From: Gigaspora rosea
Lineage: Eukaryota; Glomeromycota; Glomeromycetes; Diversisporales; Gigasporaceae
Direction: 5' to 3'
Length of the DNA stretch: 64,000 bases
Assembly (NCBI GenBank): GCA_003550325.1
Contig: QKWP01000001.1
Location: forward strand, 489,489-553,488
In this document: positions 18,880 to 30,974 of the stretch, piece by piece
Numbering within the stretch: position 1 is the stretch's first letter
How the letters are laid out: each line of letters opens with the position of its first letter
Notes under the pieces: generated by a model
Database searches by the model: none
The model's input: only the letters and a program-made list of their open reading frames with translations
Told to the model about the DNA's origin: nothing
Made by a program: the position numbers and the translations under genes

Positions 18880-19607
18880 TAGGGTCTGGAATCGGATAGC
18901 CCGATTGATTTTGGAATTTTTGATGGCTGTAAAATAGTGTTCCATAATTGGTGCATAGGCCGAAATCAGTATATGTAATTAGTATGATAAACTCAATTTC
19001 GGCAGACAGGCTATATTGTGCCTAACATGCACCTGTTACCAGTGGCAGGTCTTTAAAGTTAAGTAGATTCGGGCCCAAGCCCGGCCCGTGGGCCCAAATC
19101 CCCCTGACTTTAAAGACCTGCCACTGGTAACAGGTGCATGTTGGGCACAAATGTAGCCTGTCTGCCGAAATTGAGTTTATTATACTAATTACACATACTG
19201 ATTTCGGCTTATACACCAATTATGGAACACTATTTTTCAGTGTTGGCATTTGGACTATGTCCAATAAAAATTTTATTTGGACATGGACAAATATGGACAT
19301 GGACTAATCCAAATCATGTCCATGTCCATATCTTTTCTGTATTGAAATTTTCGGAATATTCCGGACTTTCACCAAAGTTTAGCCTCAATTTTGGTTTATA
19401 TTCGGAATATTTCGGAGCTGTAGCCTATGCGTTTTATTTGGACTAAGTGTCTTATGTCCAATAAAATAATATGGAAAATATGGACATAGTCCATAAATGT
19501 CCATGTCCAATGGTCCATATTGTCCATGTCCATATTTTGCCAACACTGCTATTTTTGCAGCAATCAAAAATTCCAAGCTCAATCGGGCTATCCGATTCCG
19601 GACCCTA
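18880..19607. mobile_element. Fold-back element with exact 8-bp TSD, carrying a nested hAT MITE
   Basis: Flanks are ATTAAGGT on both sides (18872-18879, 19608-19615). The ends are TAGGGTCTGGAATCGGATAG and CTATCCGATTCCGGACCCTA. The arms stay complementary through GACCTGCCACTGGTAACAGG at the centre. Without the nested 311-bp MITE the element is about 410 bp and almost one hairpin. An 8-bp TSD with TAGGG ends fits hAT. Confidence 0.88.
19238..19548. mobile_element. 311-bp hAT MITE nested in the fold-back's right arm
   Basis: CAGTGTTGGCA...TGCCAACACTG ends are flanked by CTATTTTT on both sides (19230-19237, 19549-19556). CAGTG ends with an 8-bp TSD are typical of hAT. The interior repeats GGACATGG/CCATGTCC words. 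Open frames across it are chance. Confidence 0.88.
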
Positions 19608-19615
19608 ATTAAGGT

Positions 19616-20256
19616 ATTTCAGGAATTATGAAATAGCTGTAAAAACTCGACGATCTTTCAAATTAATATTTCGACTAATGTGCCGCAAAGTTAATGACTT
19701 GCAATTTTGACGTATTAAGAAAAACAATGCGAAGTGATTTATCCCTACTCCTTGGTCACAAAAAACTTTACAAAAATTTATCAAAATCAAACTTGCTGAA
19801 AACAGGCCATTTAACAGTGCCGATAATGTACCATTCAATGCAAATTTTGGCGCTTAATTTTGCTTATAATTTGCTAAATTTGCAAAATTCTAAATACTTC
19901 AAATTTTGCAACGAACACAATAGGCTTTATACGAGAAATTTCATTGGAACATTCTTTCTATCAATCTAAAATTCTGCTTTTCCTTAATTAGTTCTTGCTT
20001 CTTCTTGCTTCACGAATTGGCATTTTGAGAAAATTTAATGGTCACTATTACACCGAAAATATTGAAATCTATCCAAATTGGGTAACAATTTATTCTTTAT
20101 TACTAAGAATTATTACGTATCTAATTTATATCTATATATAGTAACGTTTGCCCCTTACTGTTATATGCATAAATTATTCTCATAAATTCAATGCTAGAGT
20201 AAAAAAATTATAATTAATTTCTCTTTTTTTTTTAAAACAAAAAAAAAAGAAAAAAA
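19616..20256. other. Upstream region of the P450 pseudogene
   Basis: AT-rich with no ORF of note. It ends in an A-rich leader before the P450 start codon; a similar A-rich leader precedes the intact paralogue at 44.7 kb. Confidence 0.4.
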
Positions 20257-22520
20257 ATGGTTTGGATTTATCTCTTGCTAGCATGTATCTTGTGTTATTA
20301 TATCTTAAGTTCAAATACTACTCGTGGCCTTAAAAAACTCCCTTCTCCTCCGGATCGCTTATTTTATTTTGGTTAGTATAAAATAATCAGGATTATCATT
20401 ATGTATTATGATTTATTGGGAAATTTCGTCTTGCCATCCATTGCTTCAATAGCATATCTTAGCTTTTTTCCTGTAATTCGTATGCAGAGTCAAAATTTAA
20501 GATATATGCGACATAAAAATTTATGGTAACAAAAATTTTATCTCTATGTGGCTACTTATAAATGATGCTCATTAATGTTTATAATAGTGAAATAAAAACA
20601 TTGTTTAGGCAAATTATGTGACCTAAATTGCCTTATATCTGTTATATACATATTTATATTACCATTACGATTTGAAATTATTTATTTTAAAAAAATCTTT
20701 TTGTAGGTCATTTTTTCCAAATTGGAGATAAACCACATAAGAAGTAAGAAAAAAATATAATAATAATAATATTATTATAATTGAATTATTATTATTTAAT
20801 AATTTTTAATCTAAATAGATTTACAGAATGGGCGAGAAGCTTAGGAGATATTTATAGTATACAATTGGGTCAACAAAATTGGATTATATTGACTAGTGAT
20901 AAGGTTGTTGGTGAACTTTTACAAAAACGTAGGTTAATTTAAATTCTTATGCTAACTTATTATATATTAACAGCTTAGTTAGTAATTGAATAAATTATTC
21001 TTGGGGTTATTTGTTTTAATTATAGGTGGTGCAAAATATTCAACTCGTGTGCCAAGTCATTATACTTTTAAAATATTGACTCGAGGAAAAAGTTATGCTG
21101 CTAGTCCATATAATGAGAGATATAGAAAGATTAATCCTATTAGTAAGTATTTGAAAGTATTAATATTTTTCATGACATGAATTCCCATTGCTGATTTAAA
21201 ATTCTATTTAAAAAAATAGTGCACAGTGTTTCGGGTCAACGCAGTGTAAAAGAAAACTCTTATTTACTAGATGATGAATATCGTATACTTATGCAAAACC
21301 TTTGTCAAGCATCAGCAAAAACGAAAGATGGATTTTATCCTAAATATTTTTTTCAACTTACGGCTTTAAATGTTATAAGTCTCTTATGTTTAAACAAACG
21401 TACGGACAGTATTGATGACCCATTTTATATAGAATTTGAAAATTTAATGGGAACACATTTAGAACTCGCTAAAGTAACAAATAGATTATCGGAATATTTT
21501 CCAATATTGAAATGGTTTCCAAACACTAAATTACATAATGCAATGATAGAGAGTGCCGGTAGCATGGAAGTTTTTCTTAGAAAATTGGTCAAGGAAGTTA
21601 TAGATGATAAAGAGAAGAAACCATGTATTATTAGAGAGTTACTTCGCAAAAAGGATGAAGGAATCCTTGATGATCTAGACGTTATTTATCTAACAGATTC
21701 GATTTTTGCCGCTGGAACTGTAAATATTATAAAAAGGTTTTTTTCTTCATGAATTTAAATTATTAATACGTGTATTTAAAATTTTTAGGATACAATTTCA
21801 GCAAGTTTAACATGGCTTACTGCTGCTTTAGCTAATAATCCTCATGTTCAATCTAAGGCTCATCAAGAACTTGATCGAATAATTGGTCAATCTCGTATAC
21901 CTGAATTTCTGATGAACAAAATATTCCTTATATACGTGCTATAATTAAAGAAGGTCAAAGATATTGTGGTGCACTTTATCTTGGCATACCTCATGGCATT
22001 GAAGAAGATGACGAATATAACGGATACCATATTCCTGCAAATTCTGTGGTGGTTTTAAATCAATATGGAATTCATATGGATGAGAAAAGATATGAAAATC
22101 CAAAAGAATTTAAACCTGAAAGATTTTTAGGATTTACTGAAAGTAGCGCAGTTTTAGCAAATGGAAATTATGAAAATAGAGATCATTTCGGATTTGGAGC
22201 TGGAAGAAGGCTTTGCACTTGAATTCATATGGCATGTATAATATGTTTTGAAATAATTATTTCATTAATGTTTAATTTATTGATAAAAAAATTTATATCC
22301 TAAAAAATAGGCTGAGAGAGAACTTTTATTAGGAGTTTCTCGTCTTCTCTGGTGTTTTAAAATAGAAAATGCATCACCATTAGGTAAGGATGGTAAACCA
22401 ATACCAATTAATTTAGATAAAATACGCAATGGTATTACGGTTTGGCCTGAAGATTATAAGGTTAGATTTGTAAAAAGACATGATAATGTTGAAAAGGTTT
22501 TATCCGGTCAGAGTCAATAG
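20257..22520 (+). pseudogene. Cytochrome P450 pseudogene, seven exons
   Basis: Exons inferred from splice borders and the paralogue at 44.7 kb: 20257-20371, 20707-20743, 20819-20928, 21026-21142, 21220-21719, 21789-22231, 22311-22520. The N-terminus is a hydrophobic anchor (MVWIYLLLACILCYYIL) followed by GLKKLPSPP. The I-helix AGTDT spans the exon 5/6 border and FKPERFLG is present. Two lesions: a one-base deletion near 21902 just before the K-helix, and GGA to TGA (22220-22222) two codons after the haem Cys in FGFGAGRRLCT. It therefore cannot make a complete enzyme. The last intron uses a GC donor. Confidence 0.9.
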
Positions 22521-22649
22521 TTAATTTTCTTCAAAGTTTATATTTAAATCCTCTACTGTACATAGTAAATAATAAATTTAATAAGAGTTTTTTCTCAAAA
22601 CTTTAAATAACTAGTTTCATCGTAAAGCTATTATTTATTGTATGAAATA

Positions 22650-23045
22650 TGGTGCAAGAAGCCTATACTAGACAATAAAATAGTATAACTTTAAAATGCA
22701 TTAACTTTTTGTAGAGACAATATTTTTAAAAGCTATTTGGCAAATTTGCAGAGCTTATTATAATGAACAAAGATACTGGTCAGATTTTTAAAATTTTGCC
22801 TTTATAAAAGTTATAGCACTTTAAAGTTAGTTAAAATTGAAACACATAGTAATTATATATGAAACAATAATAATTTTAAACCGCATCAACTTTTTATAGA
22901 GAAAGTTTTTCAAAAAAATATTTGGAAATTTATAGAACTAATATTGCTCTACAAAGTTACCAGTCAGTTTCTTAAAAAACCTCTTGCACAAAAAATTATA
23001 ATGATTTAAAAATTGAAACATGTTTAGTATAGGTTTTTTGCACCA
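22650..23045 (+). mobile_element. Dimeric TIR MITE, copy 1
   Basis: The ends TGGTGCAAGAAGCCTATACT and GTATAGGTTTTTTGCACCA lie between TA dinucleotides. The interior is two diverged direct copies of a unit of about 175 bp, each starting GCATYAACTTTTT and including an ACTGGTCAG/ACCAGTCAG-type word. Tc1/mariner-like non-autonomous element. Confidence 0.85.
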
Positions 23046-23047
23046 TA

Positions 23048-23621
23048 GTTAGTAAAATTGTTTAATAAGAGTGTTAAATTGGAACTGATTAGTTGGAATT
23101 TCCTTAGTTCAATTGAATCAGTGCAAGAATAAATGTTAACAAAGTGTTGCAGTGGTAAATATACTGTGGAAGTTGTGTGAATGTCATTTTAGATGAGAAA
23201 TTGTGCGGAATGATCTAATTAAATAAAGCCCTACTAACATTTCTTTAACTACCTTAAAACAACAGGTGCACAGAGTATAGAAAGAAAATAGATGCTATCC
23301 ATGAGTTATGACTGGGCATATCTTAGATTATGCTTTAGTATTTACAAATTATAAAATAATAAAATTTTGAATTTTAATTCAAAGATTAAAAGAAAAAATA
23401 TCATTTATTATAAAATTCACCTACAGTGGTTTTGCACCTAACATGTTTTTATTTCATGCTGGGGTTAGTATTTAGGGTTAGGTTTTCTGGGGTAGAGTAT
23501 TTTTACTTAGAACAGCACATACTAATAAAAAGATGATTTCTATTTGTACACTAGTGTATGAAACACGGGTATATTGATATCTCAAAATCTTTTAACAAAA
23601 AATATTCCTTGTCAATTTTAG
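23048..23621. other. Spacer between MITE copies
   Basis: No gene. GTGGTTTTGCACCTAACATG near 23430 resembles the left end of the MITE at 43.9 kb, so a relic of that family may be here. Confidence 0.35.
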
Positions 23622-23623
23622 TA

Positions 23624-24021
23624 TGGTGCAAGAAACCTATAATCAACATGTTACAATTTTTAAATCATTATAATTTTTTGTGCAAGAGGTTTAAGAAACT
23701 GACTGGTAACTTTGTAGAGCAATATTAGTTCTATAAATTTGCCAAATATTTTTTTGAAAAACTTTCTCTATAAAAAGTTGATGCGTTTAAAGAGTATTAT
23801 TGTTTTATATATAATAATTACTATGTGTTTCAATTTTAACTAACTTTAAAGTGCTATAACTTTTTATAAAGGCGAAATTTTAAAAATCTGACCAGTAACT
23901 TTGTTCATTATAATAAGCTCTGCAAATTTGCCAAATAGCTTTTAAAAATATTGTCCCTACAAAAAGTTAATGCATTTTAAAGTTATACTATTTTATTGTC
24001 TAGTATAGGCTTCTTGCACCA
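23624..24021 (-). mobile_element. Dimeric TIR MITE, copy 2 (inverted)
   Basis: The reverse-complement of copy 1 over its whole length, TA-flanked. Confidence 0.87.
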
Positions 24022-24030
24022 TATAAACTA

Positions 24031-24404
24031 TGGTGCAAGAAGCCTATACTAAACAATAAAATAGTATAACTTTAAAATGCATCAACTTTTTATAAGACAA
24101 TATTTTTAAAAACTATAATGAACAAAGTTACTGGTCAGATTTTTAAAATGTTGCCTTTGTAAAAAATTATAGTACCTTAAAATTAGTTAAAATTTTTGAA
24201 ACACATAGTAATTATATATAAAACAACAGTAATTTTTAAAACATTAACTTTTTATAAAGAAGGTTTTTTAAAAAAATATTTGGCAAATTTATAGAACTAA
24301 TATTGCTCTACACAGTTACTGGACAGCTTTTTAAAAAACCTCTTGTTCAAAAAATTATAATAATTTAAAAATTGAAACATGTTGAGTATAGGCTTCTTGC
24401 ACCA
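24031..24404 (+). mobile_element. Dimeric TIR MITE, copy 3
   Basis: Same orientation as copy 1, starting nine bases after copy 2 ends, TA-flanked. Shorter by about 22 bases owing to an internal deletion in the first half-unit. Confidence 0.87.
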
Positions 24405-24421
24405 TATAAACTTTTTATACA

Positions 24422-24724
24422 TAATGACACAAATCGATGAAACTTTTTTAATCGATTAGTTGATAGATTAATCGACTAGTTGACTAATCAACTAATCGAT
24501 TAGTTGAATAAATAATATACGAAACTTGGTAAAATACACGTAAGATAGCAACTGAAACAGCGGGTTGATATTCTTATATGATCAGTTGGTTAACCGACCA
24601 ATCGACTAGTCGATTAATCGATTAGTTGGCAAATCGATCGACTAAGTTGGTCTTTAAAATTCAAATCGATTAGTTGTTACCTTTACAACTAAACGATTAA
24701 TCCGATTTTCGATTTGTATCACTA
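24422..24724. mobile_element. Candidate MITE rich in ATCGATTAGTTG words
   Basis: Ends TAATGACACAAATCGATGAA and (inverted) TAGTGATACAAATCGAAAAT. The interior is packed with GATTAGTTG / CAACTAATC words in both orientations. No convincing TSD. Confidence 0.6.
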
Positions 24725-26155
24725 TTTTTTTAACTTCAAAGCTAAGCCTTGCCCTATCCTTAAATCAGGTAATTTTTGATTTACAATCTTTATGGGGCGC
24801 GGTAAATTAAAAGAGGGCCTATGGCATTTTTTGCAAAAATGAGTTAAACGATACTAACATATAAAGCAGGCGTTTCTCTATGTAATTTGAAATTTAAAAT
24901 ATCAATTTACATAATAAAATTTTGTATGTCTACTTTTTTATTAGAAATCCAGTTGTCGATTTTTGCTGCGGAGTCATAGAAAAATGTCATGTGATGGCTA
25001 ATTTAAACAACTAATAATAGATTGTGATTGTTATTGGTCCAGCAAATTTGAAACAAGCCCTTTTAATTGACCGCTCCCCATATGTTGCATGGACTTATAA
25101 ATCAATTAATACCCGTGTTTCATACACTAGTGTTTAGTTAAATTTTCTAATTCAAAATATGTGTTTAAATACACAGTAGCGATGTATCGCTAGTCTATGC
25201 AGAGCTTCAAACTGTACTTACATTAATGATTTGTAAGCACTTGAAACCCGCATATAGGACTATTAGACTAGCGACATATCGTTACAGCGATAAATTATAA
25301 AATTCTACTAGCCAAATCCGAAACATTTCGCCCAGAGGAATTTTAATTTCGCCGAAACTAGTTTCACCCAATTTGATCTGCAAATTATCTGCAAATTCGG
25401 GTTTCGCCCGAAACACTAAATTCTACACCAACATTATCACAACTGGGATTATTTCATACATAAACCTTTTGACCAGAAATATGATTATGTTTTACAAGTG
25501 TAAATATGGCATCGCTGACACCCTACAACTTTAAATTCATAAGACTATGAAAATCTCATTAAAAGAATCAGATGGATATAACATCAGATAAATTAATATT
25601 AATAAGAGGCTTAATAAGAAGTGCTTGAACGGAAAATTCACGCGCTCACCCCAACCCACTCTCAGATGAAGAAAACGTGATTCTGTCATTTCTTTACTCC
25701 TGCACTTGCATTTCCTCACTTGCAGCCGGGGAATAACCCACTGGGCTACGATTGTTTTTCACGGGATGCCATTGCTGTTCTTGCCATCACTCAATTCTCT
25801 CATATTCCTGCCAACTTTTCAATAATATTCATCTCCGGCCTAAATTATTCGCCAGTATAGTCCAACTAACACAAAGTGTGTCGTGTAATACGAATGCTTT
25901 TCGAATAGAATAAAGGCTAACTTTTTATGCAACGATATCGAGAATTCTAGATTCTTCATTTTTATTGCGATTGATAATTTAAAGAATTTATTTTTAATGT
26001 GCTTCTAATTGCCTATATAGAAAGGTAGAAGCTTTTAAATTTCCTGCACTGTACGTACGAATATAAAAATTTTGAGTCACAAGAAAGGATTATCCAATCA
26101 AATGCCCAAGAATAGCATACGGCACATTTTTTCCATTAAACTATACACTTCTTGC
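24725..26155. other. Intergenic region with one small MITE
   Basis: Nothing coding was recognised. Apart from the MITE at 25174-25287 there is a stretch with TTTCGCC/GGCGAAA words near 25330-25420. Confidence 0.35.
25174..25287. mobile_element. 114-bp TIR MITE
   Basis: CAGTAGCGATGTATCGCTAG at the left matches, inverted, CTAGCGACATATCGTTACAG at the right. TSD not clear. Confidence 0.6.
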
Positions 26156-26163
26156 ATTCCGTT

Positions 26164-27070
26164 TAGGGATGTTACGGTCCAGCAAGGACCGCGGTCCGAA
26201 ACAGTCTTTTGAACTGGTCTAAGCAGTCACGGTTCATAAATTTGGACCAATCCAAATCAGTCAGTCCATAATAAACTCTGCGATTACATTATGTAATGGT
26301 AAATATATAATAGCATTTCTTTTTCAAAGATCATCACCTTAAAGCAGACAATAATGGCAATAGTACGAATGTTTATCAAATCAAGTCTTTATTGTAATTA
26401 AGCAATAACTTTGTAATCAATTTATAACCTTTTGATGTCATGTGAACATGTTTCACAGTACATACATAGATCCATTTTTTAAAAACATAACTGTGTAATT
26501 GATCTAAATCAAACTTTTTCTCAAATTAGTGTGAACTGCTATCCGTTAGATATCTAAACAATAGTAAGTCCAATGGATATCTATTGAATTTACTAATGCT
26601 TAAATATTTAATGGATAACGGTTTACATCACTATTTCAAATAAGCTTAGATAATATTGCAAGCACAATTCTTCAATCAAAGTTGATTAATTGGAATGGGT
26701 TTTTGTGTATATATATCTCTTAAATATTAAAAATTGAATTAAGTGCAGTGGTTTCTTGATATATCAGGTAGCCTCATTTTTAAGTAACATTAATAAATGT
26801 ATCTTTAAAATGACTTTAAAAAATTATAAAGCCAATTAGAAAAGCACATTTAAGTAGAACATTAAAAGAAGATGTGAAAAAATTAATTATAGATATCAAT
26901 ATGTGTGCTATGACAGTCATAATTATCATTCTTATTGTCTGTAGGTAGACTGATCCTTGAACCAGACTAAACTAGAACTGGTTTGTGAACCTGTTGAGGA
27001 ATTTGGTCTGGCTTATGGTCCGCTACTCAGGCCTGGTCTTTTGAACCAAGACCAGACCATAATATCCCTA
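26164..27070. mobile_element. 907-bp hAT-like non-autonomous element
   Basis: Ends TAGGGATGTTACGGTCC and (inverted) TAGGGATATTATGGTCT; flanks ATTCCGTT and ATTCCATT (8 bp, one mismatch). The subterminal regions carry repeated GGTCC/GGACC and CCAGAC words. The TAGGGAT end resembles the Ac branch of hAT. No transposase ORF. Confidence 0.75.
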
Positions 27071-27085
27071 ATTCCATTTTTAGTA

Positions 27086-27337
27086 CAGTTGAACCTTTCC
27101 AAACCAGTATGTATAGTGAACAAATTTTGTATTGTTATTGAGAGGTTATAAGATTTAAATCATTATACAGTTGAACCTTCCAAAACTGATCTTGTCAAAT
27201 CTGATAAAAAAAATTAATCAACCAAGTCTGTTTTAGCTATATAAATTTAATAGCTTATAATGATTTCAAAGTTGATAACCTCTCAATACTGATACAAATC
27301 TATTCACCATGCATGCCAGCTTGGGGAGGCTCAACTG
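27086..27337. mobile_element. 252-bp pogo/Tigger-like MITE
   Basis: CAGTTGAACCTTTCC at the left and GGGGAGGCTCAACTG at the right, between TA dinucleotides. An internal second copy of CAGTTGAACCTTCC lies near 27170. CAGTTGAACC is the classic end sequence of the Tigger group. Confidence 0.75.
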
Positions 27338-27339
27338 TA

Positions 27340-28404
27340 AACTATTAAATTCATATAGCAGAAATAGACCCAGTAAATTAATTTTATATTAGATTTGACA
27401 GGTTATCAGTTTTGACAGAATCAGTTCAACTTATATAAAAAGTCAATTGAGAAAAACTACTAATAAGAACATAAGCTACATAAGCAAAGTGATAATAAAG
27501 AAGAATCAATTATGTAAATATCAAGGCACAAAAAGTTTTGAAGATGACACCAGATTAGTATTTTCTTTTATATTGCAAATATAAAAGTAAAAATTCCAAT
27601 TATAATATAATTGGATATTTTACTTGTGCATTCTCAACACAGGAAGATGCTCCTCTTATACAAATCTGAGTTGCATTAAACAAGGTAGGCTGGTTGGTAA
27701 TAGACTATGCCCATTAACAACTTTGTCAATGAATCTCAACTGATCAATACTATAATCTATTGATCCATTGATTTATTGCTTAAACTAGAGTAAAGTTATT
27801 GCCAAAAAATTTTACACTAGTATTATTCTGTTGAAGCCATAGCTATATGCAACTCATTGGGACCAAAAAATTTGACAATGTGCATTTATAAAACAATAAG
27901 AAAACTTGCATTTATAGAGATTAGAAATAATATTTGAATTAGAGTTTAAAGTTGCATTTAGAGAGATACTGCATTTAAGAGATTGCTTTAGAGAGATCTA
28001 ATGTATTTGGGACAGAGCTTGCATTTAGAGATAGGAGGTTAGATTTAGGGAAGTCTGACTATATTCGGGCCAGAGCTTGCATTTAGAGAGATGCTGCATT
28101 TAAGGGGTTGCATTTTGGAAGGTCTAACCGCATTAGTGACTGCAATATTAATCTTGAATTAGTAATTCATTATCTTTCTCTTTGTATATGCCAGATTTTC
28201 TTGTTGGAATCAAGTTACCCATGTGATTATTGGCGTGTTGATGTATAACCGTATTTTGATTTGTCAACTTACTGTTAACTCAAAAATTTTTTGTATATTG
28301 CTCTTATAGTATTTTGTCTAAAATTTTTCTTATAAAATCTAACATTAAAGAAAAAATTATATAGTATTCTTTTTTTTTAATAAAAAAAAGAAAAGAAAAG
28401 AATA
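27340..28404. other. Intergenic region with repeated GCATTTAGAGAG words
   Basis: No gene. Between 27900 and 28125 the word TTGCATTTAGAGA recurs with variants, resembling decayed pogo-type element ends. Confidence 0.35.
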
Positions 28405-28783
28405 AAAAATCTGTTTTATTGCATGCTAGCATGTCTCACATGTTATTATATTTTCAGATCAAATACTTCACTTGATCTTAAAAAGCTCTCTTTTCCCTAG
28501 GTAACAAATTTTATTTTGGTTAATATAAAATAATTAGAACTATATTTTTAATAATTTATTATAAAGATTTGTTCTTCTTGCTATTAATTGCTATAATTGC
28601 ATATTTTTAACTTGTTTTTATATAGAGCAATCATTTTTACAATTCATTTTTACAATTCATTTTTACATTAAAATTTAAGATGCATGTGTATAATAACCAA
28701 AACTTTATCTCTATATGACTACTTAAAAATAACACAAAAATATATTCAGTAATCTTTATAATAAGTAAAATAAAATGACTGTT
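28405..28783 (+). pseudogene. P450 relic: exon 1 and part of intron 1
   Basis: Aligns by eye with the start of the P450 pseudogene at 20.26 kb: the TGCTAGCATG and TGTTATTATAT words, the region for LKKL.SP, then TATTTTGGTTA at the exon 1 donor, TATAAAATAAT in the intron, and later AATTTAAGATRYATG and TTTATCTCTATRTG. The start codon is lost (AATCTG where the relative has AATGG) and the donor is degraded. No downstream exons were found, so this is a truncated third copy. Confidence 0.75.
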
Positions 28784-29776
28784 GTTATAGGACCCCAGAC
28801 ATCTCTTATATAGATTATAACTGGATTTTGGCCAATTTTGATCTAATTTGCTAAAAATAACAAAGCTATATTTACTTAAATAACTTCTGATCTAGTAATC
28901 AGAATTGAATAAACTTTTTTTGTTAGATGCACCTTACTAAGAGCTTTATTTTAAAAAAAGTTATTCAAATTGAACTACTGGATGTCAAAATAATTGCCAA
29001 AAACTGTTTTTTTGCTTCTCAAATTTCAAAGATTTTTGCTAAAAAAATAAAATATGATCTCTGTACTAGATATTTGGGATTCTCTTATTATCCAGAGTAA
29101 TATTATTTTGTATAAAAACCAATCAGACTACTAATAGATTGTAGATATTTTTAGTTAATCAAAAGTAGCTATACTATAATATGAATAGTTATATCAAAAG
29201 ATAGAAAATTGTTGATTCTATAGAGAAAATATCTCCTAAGCCATTAAAATTAGTAGTTAAATTTAGCTGTTAAAATTTAAAAATAGTTATAAGTTAGTCC
29301 TTCCTAAATACAACTTTTTGAAACCAAAAATTTGTCAATATGCATTTAGATAATAATAAAAAAATTGAGGTTATAAATATATTTGGTACCAAGGTTAAAG
29401 GTTGTATTTAAAAGGAGCTTGTATTTAGATAGATTGTATTTAGAGAGATCTGACTATATCTGGTCTAATTTTATTAAATATTAATATATGCAGTTGCCTC
29501 TCTCTAATCTGAACAAACTATCTCAAGAAATTTTGTTTAGTATAAAGAAAGTCTGAATATAAAATTTCTTTTTCTAAACCAAACTCTAATAGAAATTCGT
29601 ATATAAAGAGTTACTACTAAAAAAAAGATAAAAAAAATTATTAAGCCTATTTGATATATAATCTGCTGAATACTATAAATATATATTGTATAAATGTAAA
29701 AAAAAAACTTAAAAAAAACCAGTTTATACTATTTTTTTCAATTATTGCATTTTTTCAATTTTGTATTTATAACTCA
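28784..29776. other. Intergenic AT-rich region
   Basis: No gene recognised. A decayed pogo-type element may lie at 29310-29470 (TTGTATTTAGAGAGATCTGACTATA). Confidence 0.3.
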
Positions 29777-29999
29777 CTAGGTCACTATTATCTGATATAG
29801 GTCATGGTCTGGTTTAAATATCTGATTCAGAGCATGGCCCAAATTAAAAATCTAACCTATCAGGTCACTATTATCTGATTCAGGTCATAGCTCGAGTTAA
29901 ATATTTAACCCATCAAGCCACTATTATCTAACTCAGTTTATGACCCAGGTTAAATATCTAATCTGTCAGATCACTATTACCTGACCCAGATCAGAACAC
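29777..29999. repeat. 53-bp tandem repeat
   Basis: Units start at about 29861, 29914 and 29967, with an earlier irregular copy at 29779. The core is CACTATTATCTGATTCAGGT followed by GAGTTAAATATTTAACC-like sequence. Confidence 0.8.
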
Positions 30000-30410
30000 T
30001 AGTTTAATTAATTATATAGAATAAATTTTTTCATAATACAAAATAAATTTATTTAAATAAAAGAATATATGTACTGATTAACTTGAGTTCAGATCAAAAT
30101 AGCAAATTTATTATATTAATTAATGTATCTAGAGGAAATATATATAAAATATTTGTTCTGAAAGTTTTAGTTCAGATTATCAAGAGTCTGGTATATAGAG
30201 AGCCAGATTAGAAAAATGCAACTGTAATACTACAAATAGCTATTAGTACAATATCTGATATTGTATTATTAATAATATAAATATATCTGAATTAATCAAT
30301 TTTATTTTTGTAGAGCTCTAAATTATATTTTGTTTTTTTTTTAAAAAATTATATAAATTTTTGAAAACAAGTTATAGGCTGGTGCAAAAAAAAATTTACC
30401 TCTAATAGCT
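30000..30410. other. AT-rich spacer, nothing recognised
   Basis: Low-complexity AT-rich sequence between two tandem repeats. Confidence 0.3.
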
Positions 30411-30600
30411 TTGATTAAATATTTTTTGTACAAATTAATTTTTAATTTTTTTAATTTAATATTATTATTAAGTTTTCAAATTAATAAAAATGAAATTGAT
30501 TATTTGATTAAATATTTTTTGTACAAATTACTTTTAATTTTTTTTAATTTAATATTATTATTAAGTTATCAAATTAATAAAAATAAAATTGATTATTTGA
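30411..30600. repeat. 93-bp tandem duplication
   Basis: Two near-identical AT-rich units beginning TTGATTAAATATTTTTTGTA. The apparent small hydrophobic ORF across it is a product of the repeat. Confidence 0.85.
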
Positions 30601-30974
30601 TTAATTAAATAAAAACATTTATTAATGTAACTTTTTTTACTATAGTAATTTATATATGGGGCATTACACATTAAAACAACCCTTTTTTTACATATAAATT
30701 ATTTTGAGATAATTGAGTTTAATCATTTGTTTTTATTTTCAGACTGATCCGGAATTAATTAAATTTCATAATTTTGATTGGTCAAATTTAGCAGATGACT
30801 ATTAAGTAATCTTGTGATATATTGGCCTTACCCAGCCTCATGTAATTTTTCTTTTACAATTATCTTGATTTTTTATTATGCAAATCGACTTTCATTTATA
30901 ATTGAAAAATATTGATCATGTCAAAATTTATATAAATTTAATGAAAACTCAATTTTCAAAAAATTACAAAAAAG

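Noticed and set aside
19222..19446. 74-codon open frame on the plus strand
   Set aside because: It lies across the hAT MITE and fold-back arm; its reading is dictated by GGACATGG repeats.
30411..30608. 65-codon hydrophobic open frame
   Set aside because: Product of a 93-bp AT-rich tandem duplication; no codon bias or domain.
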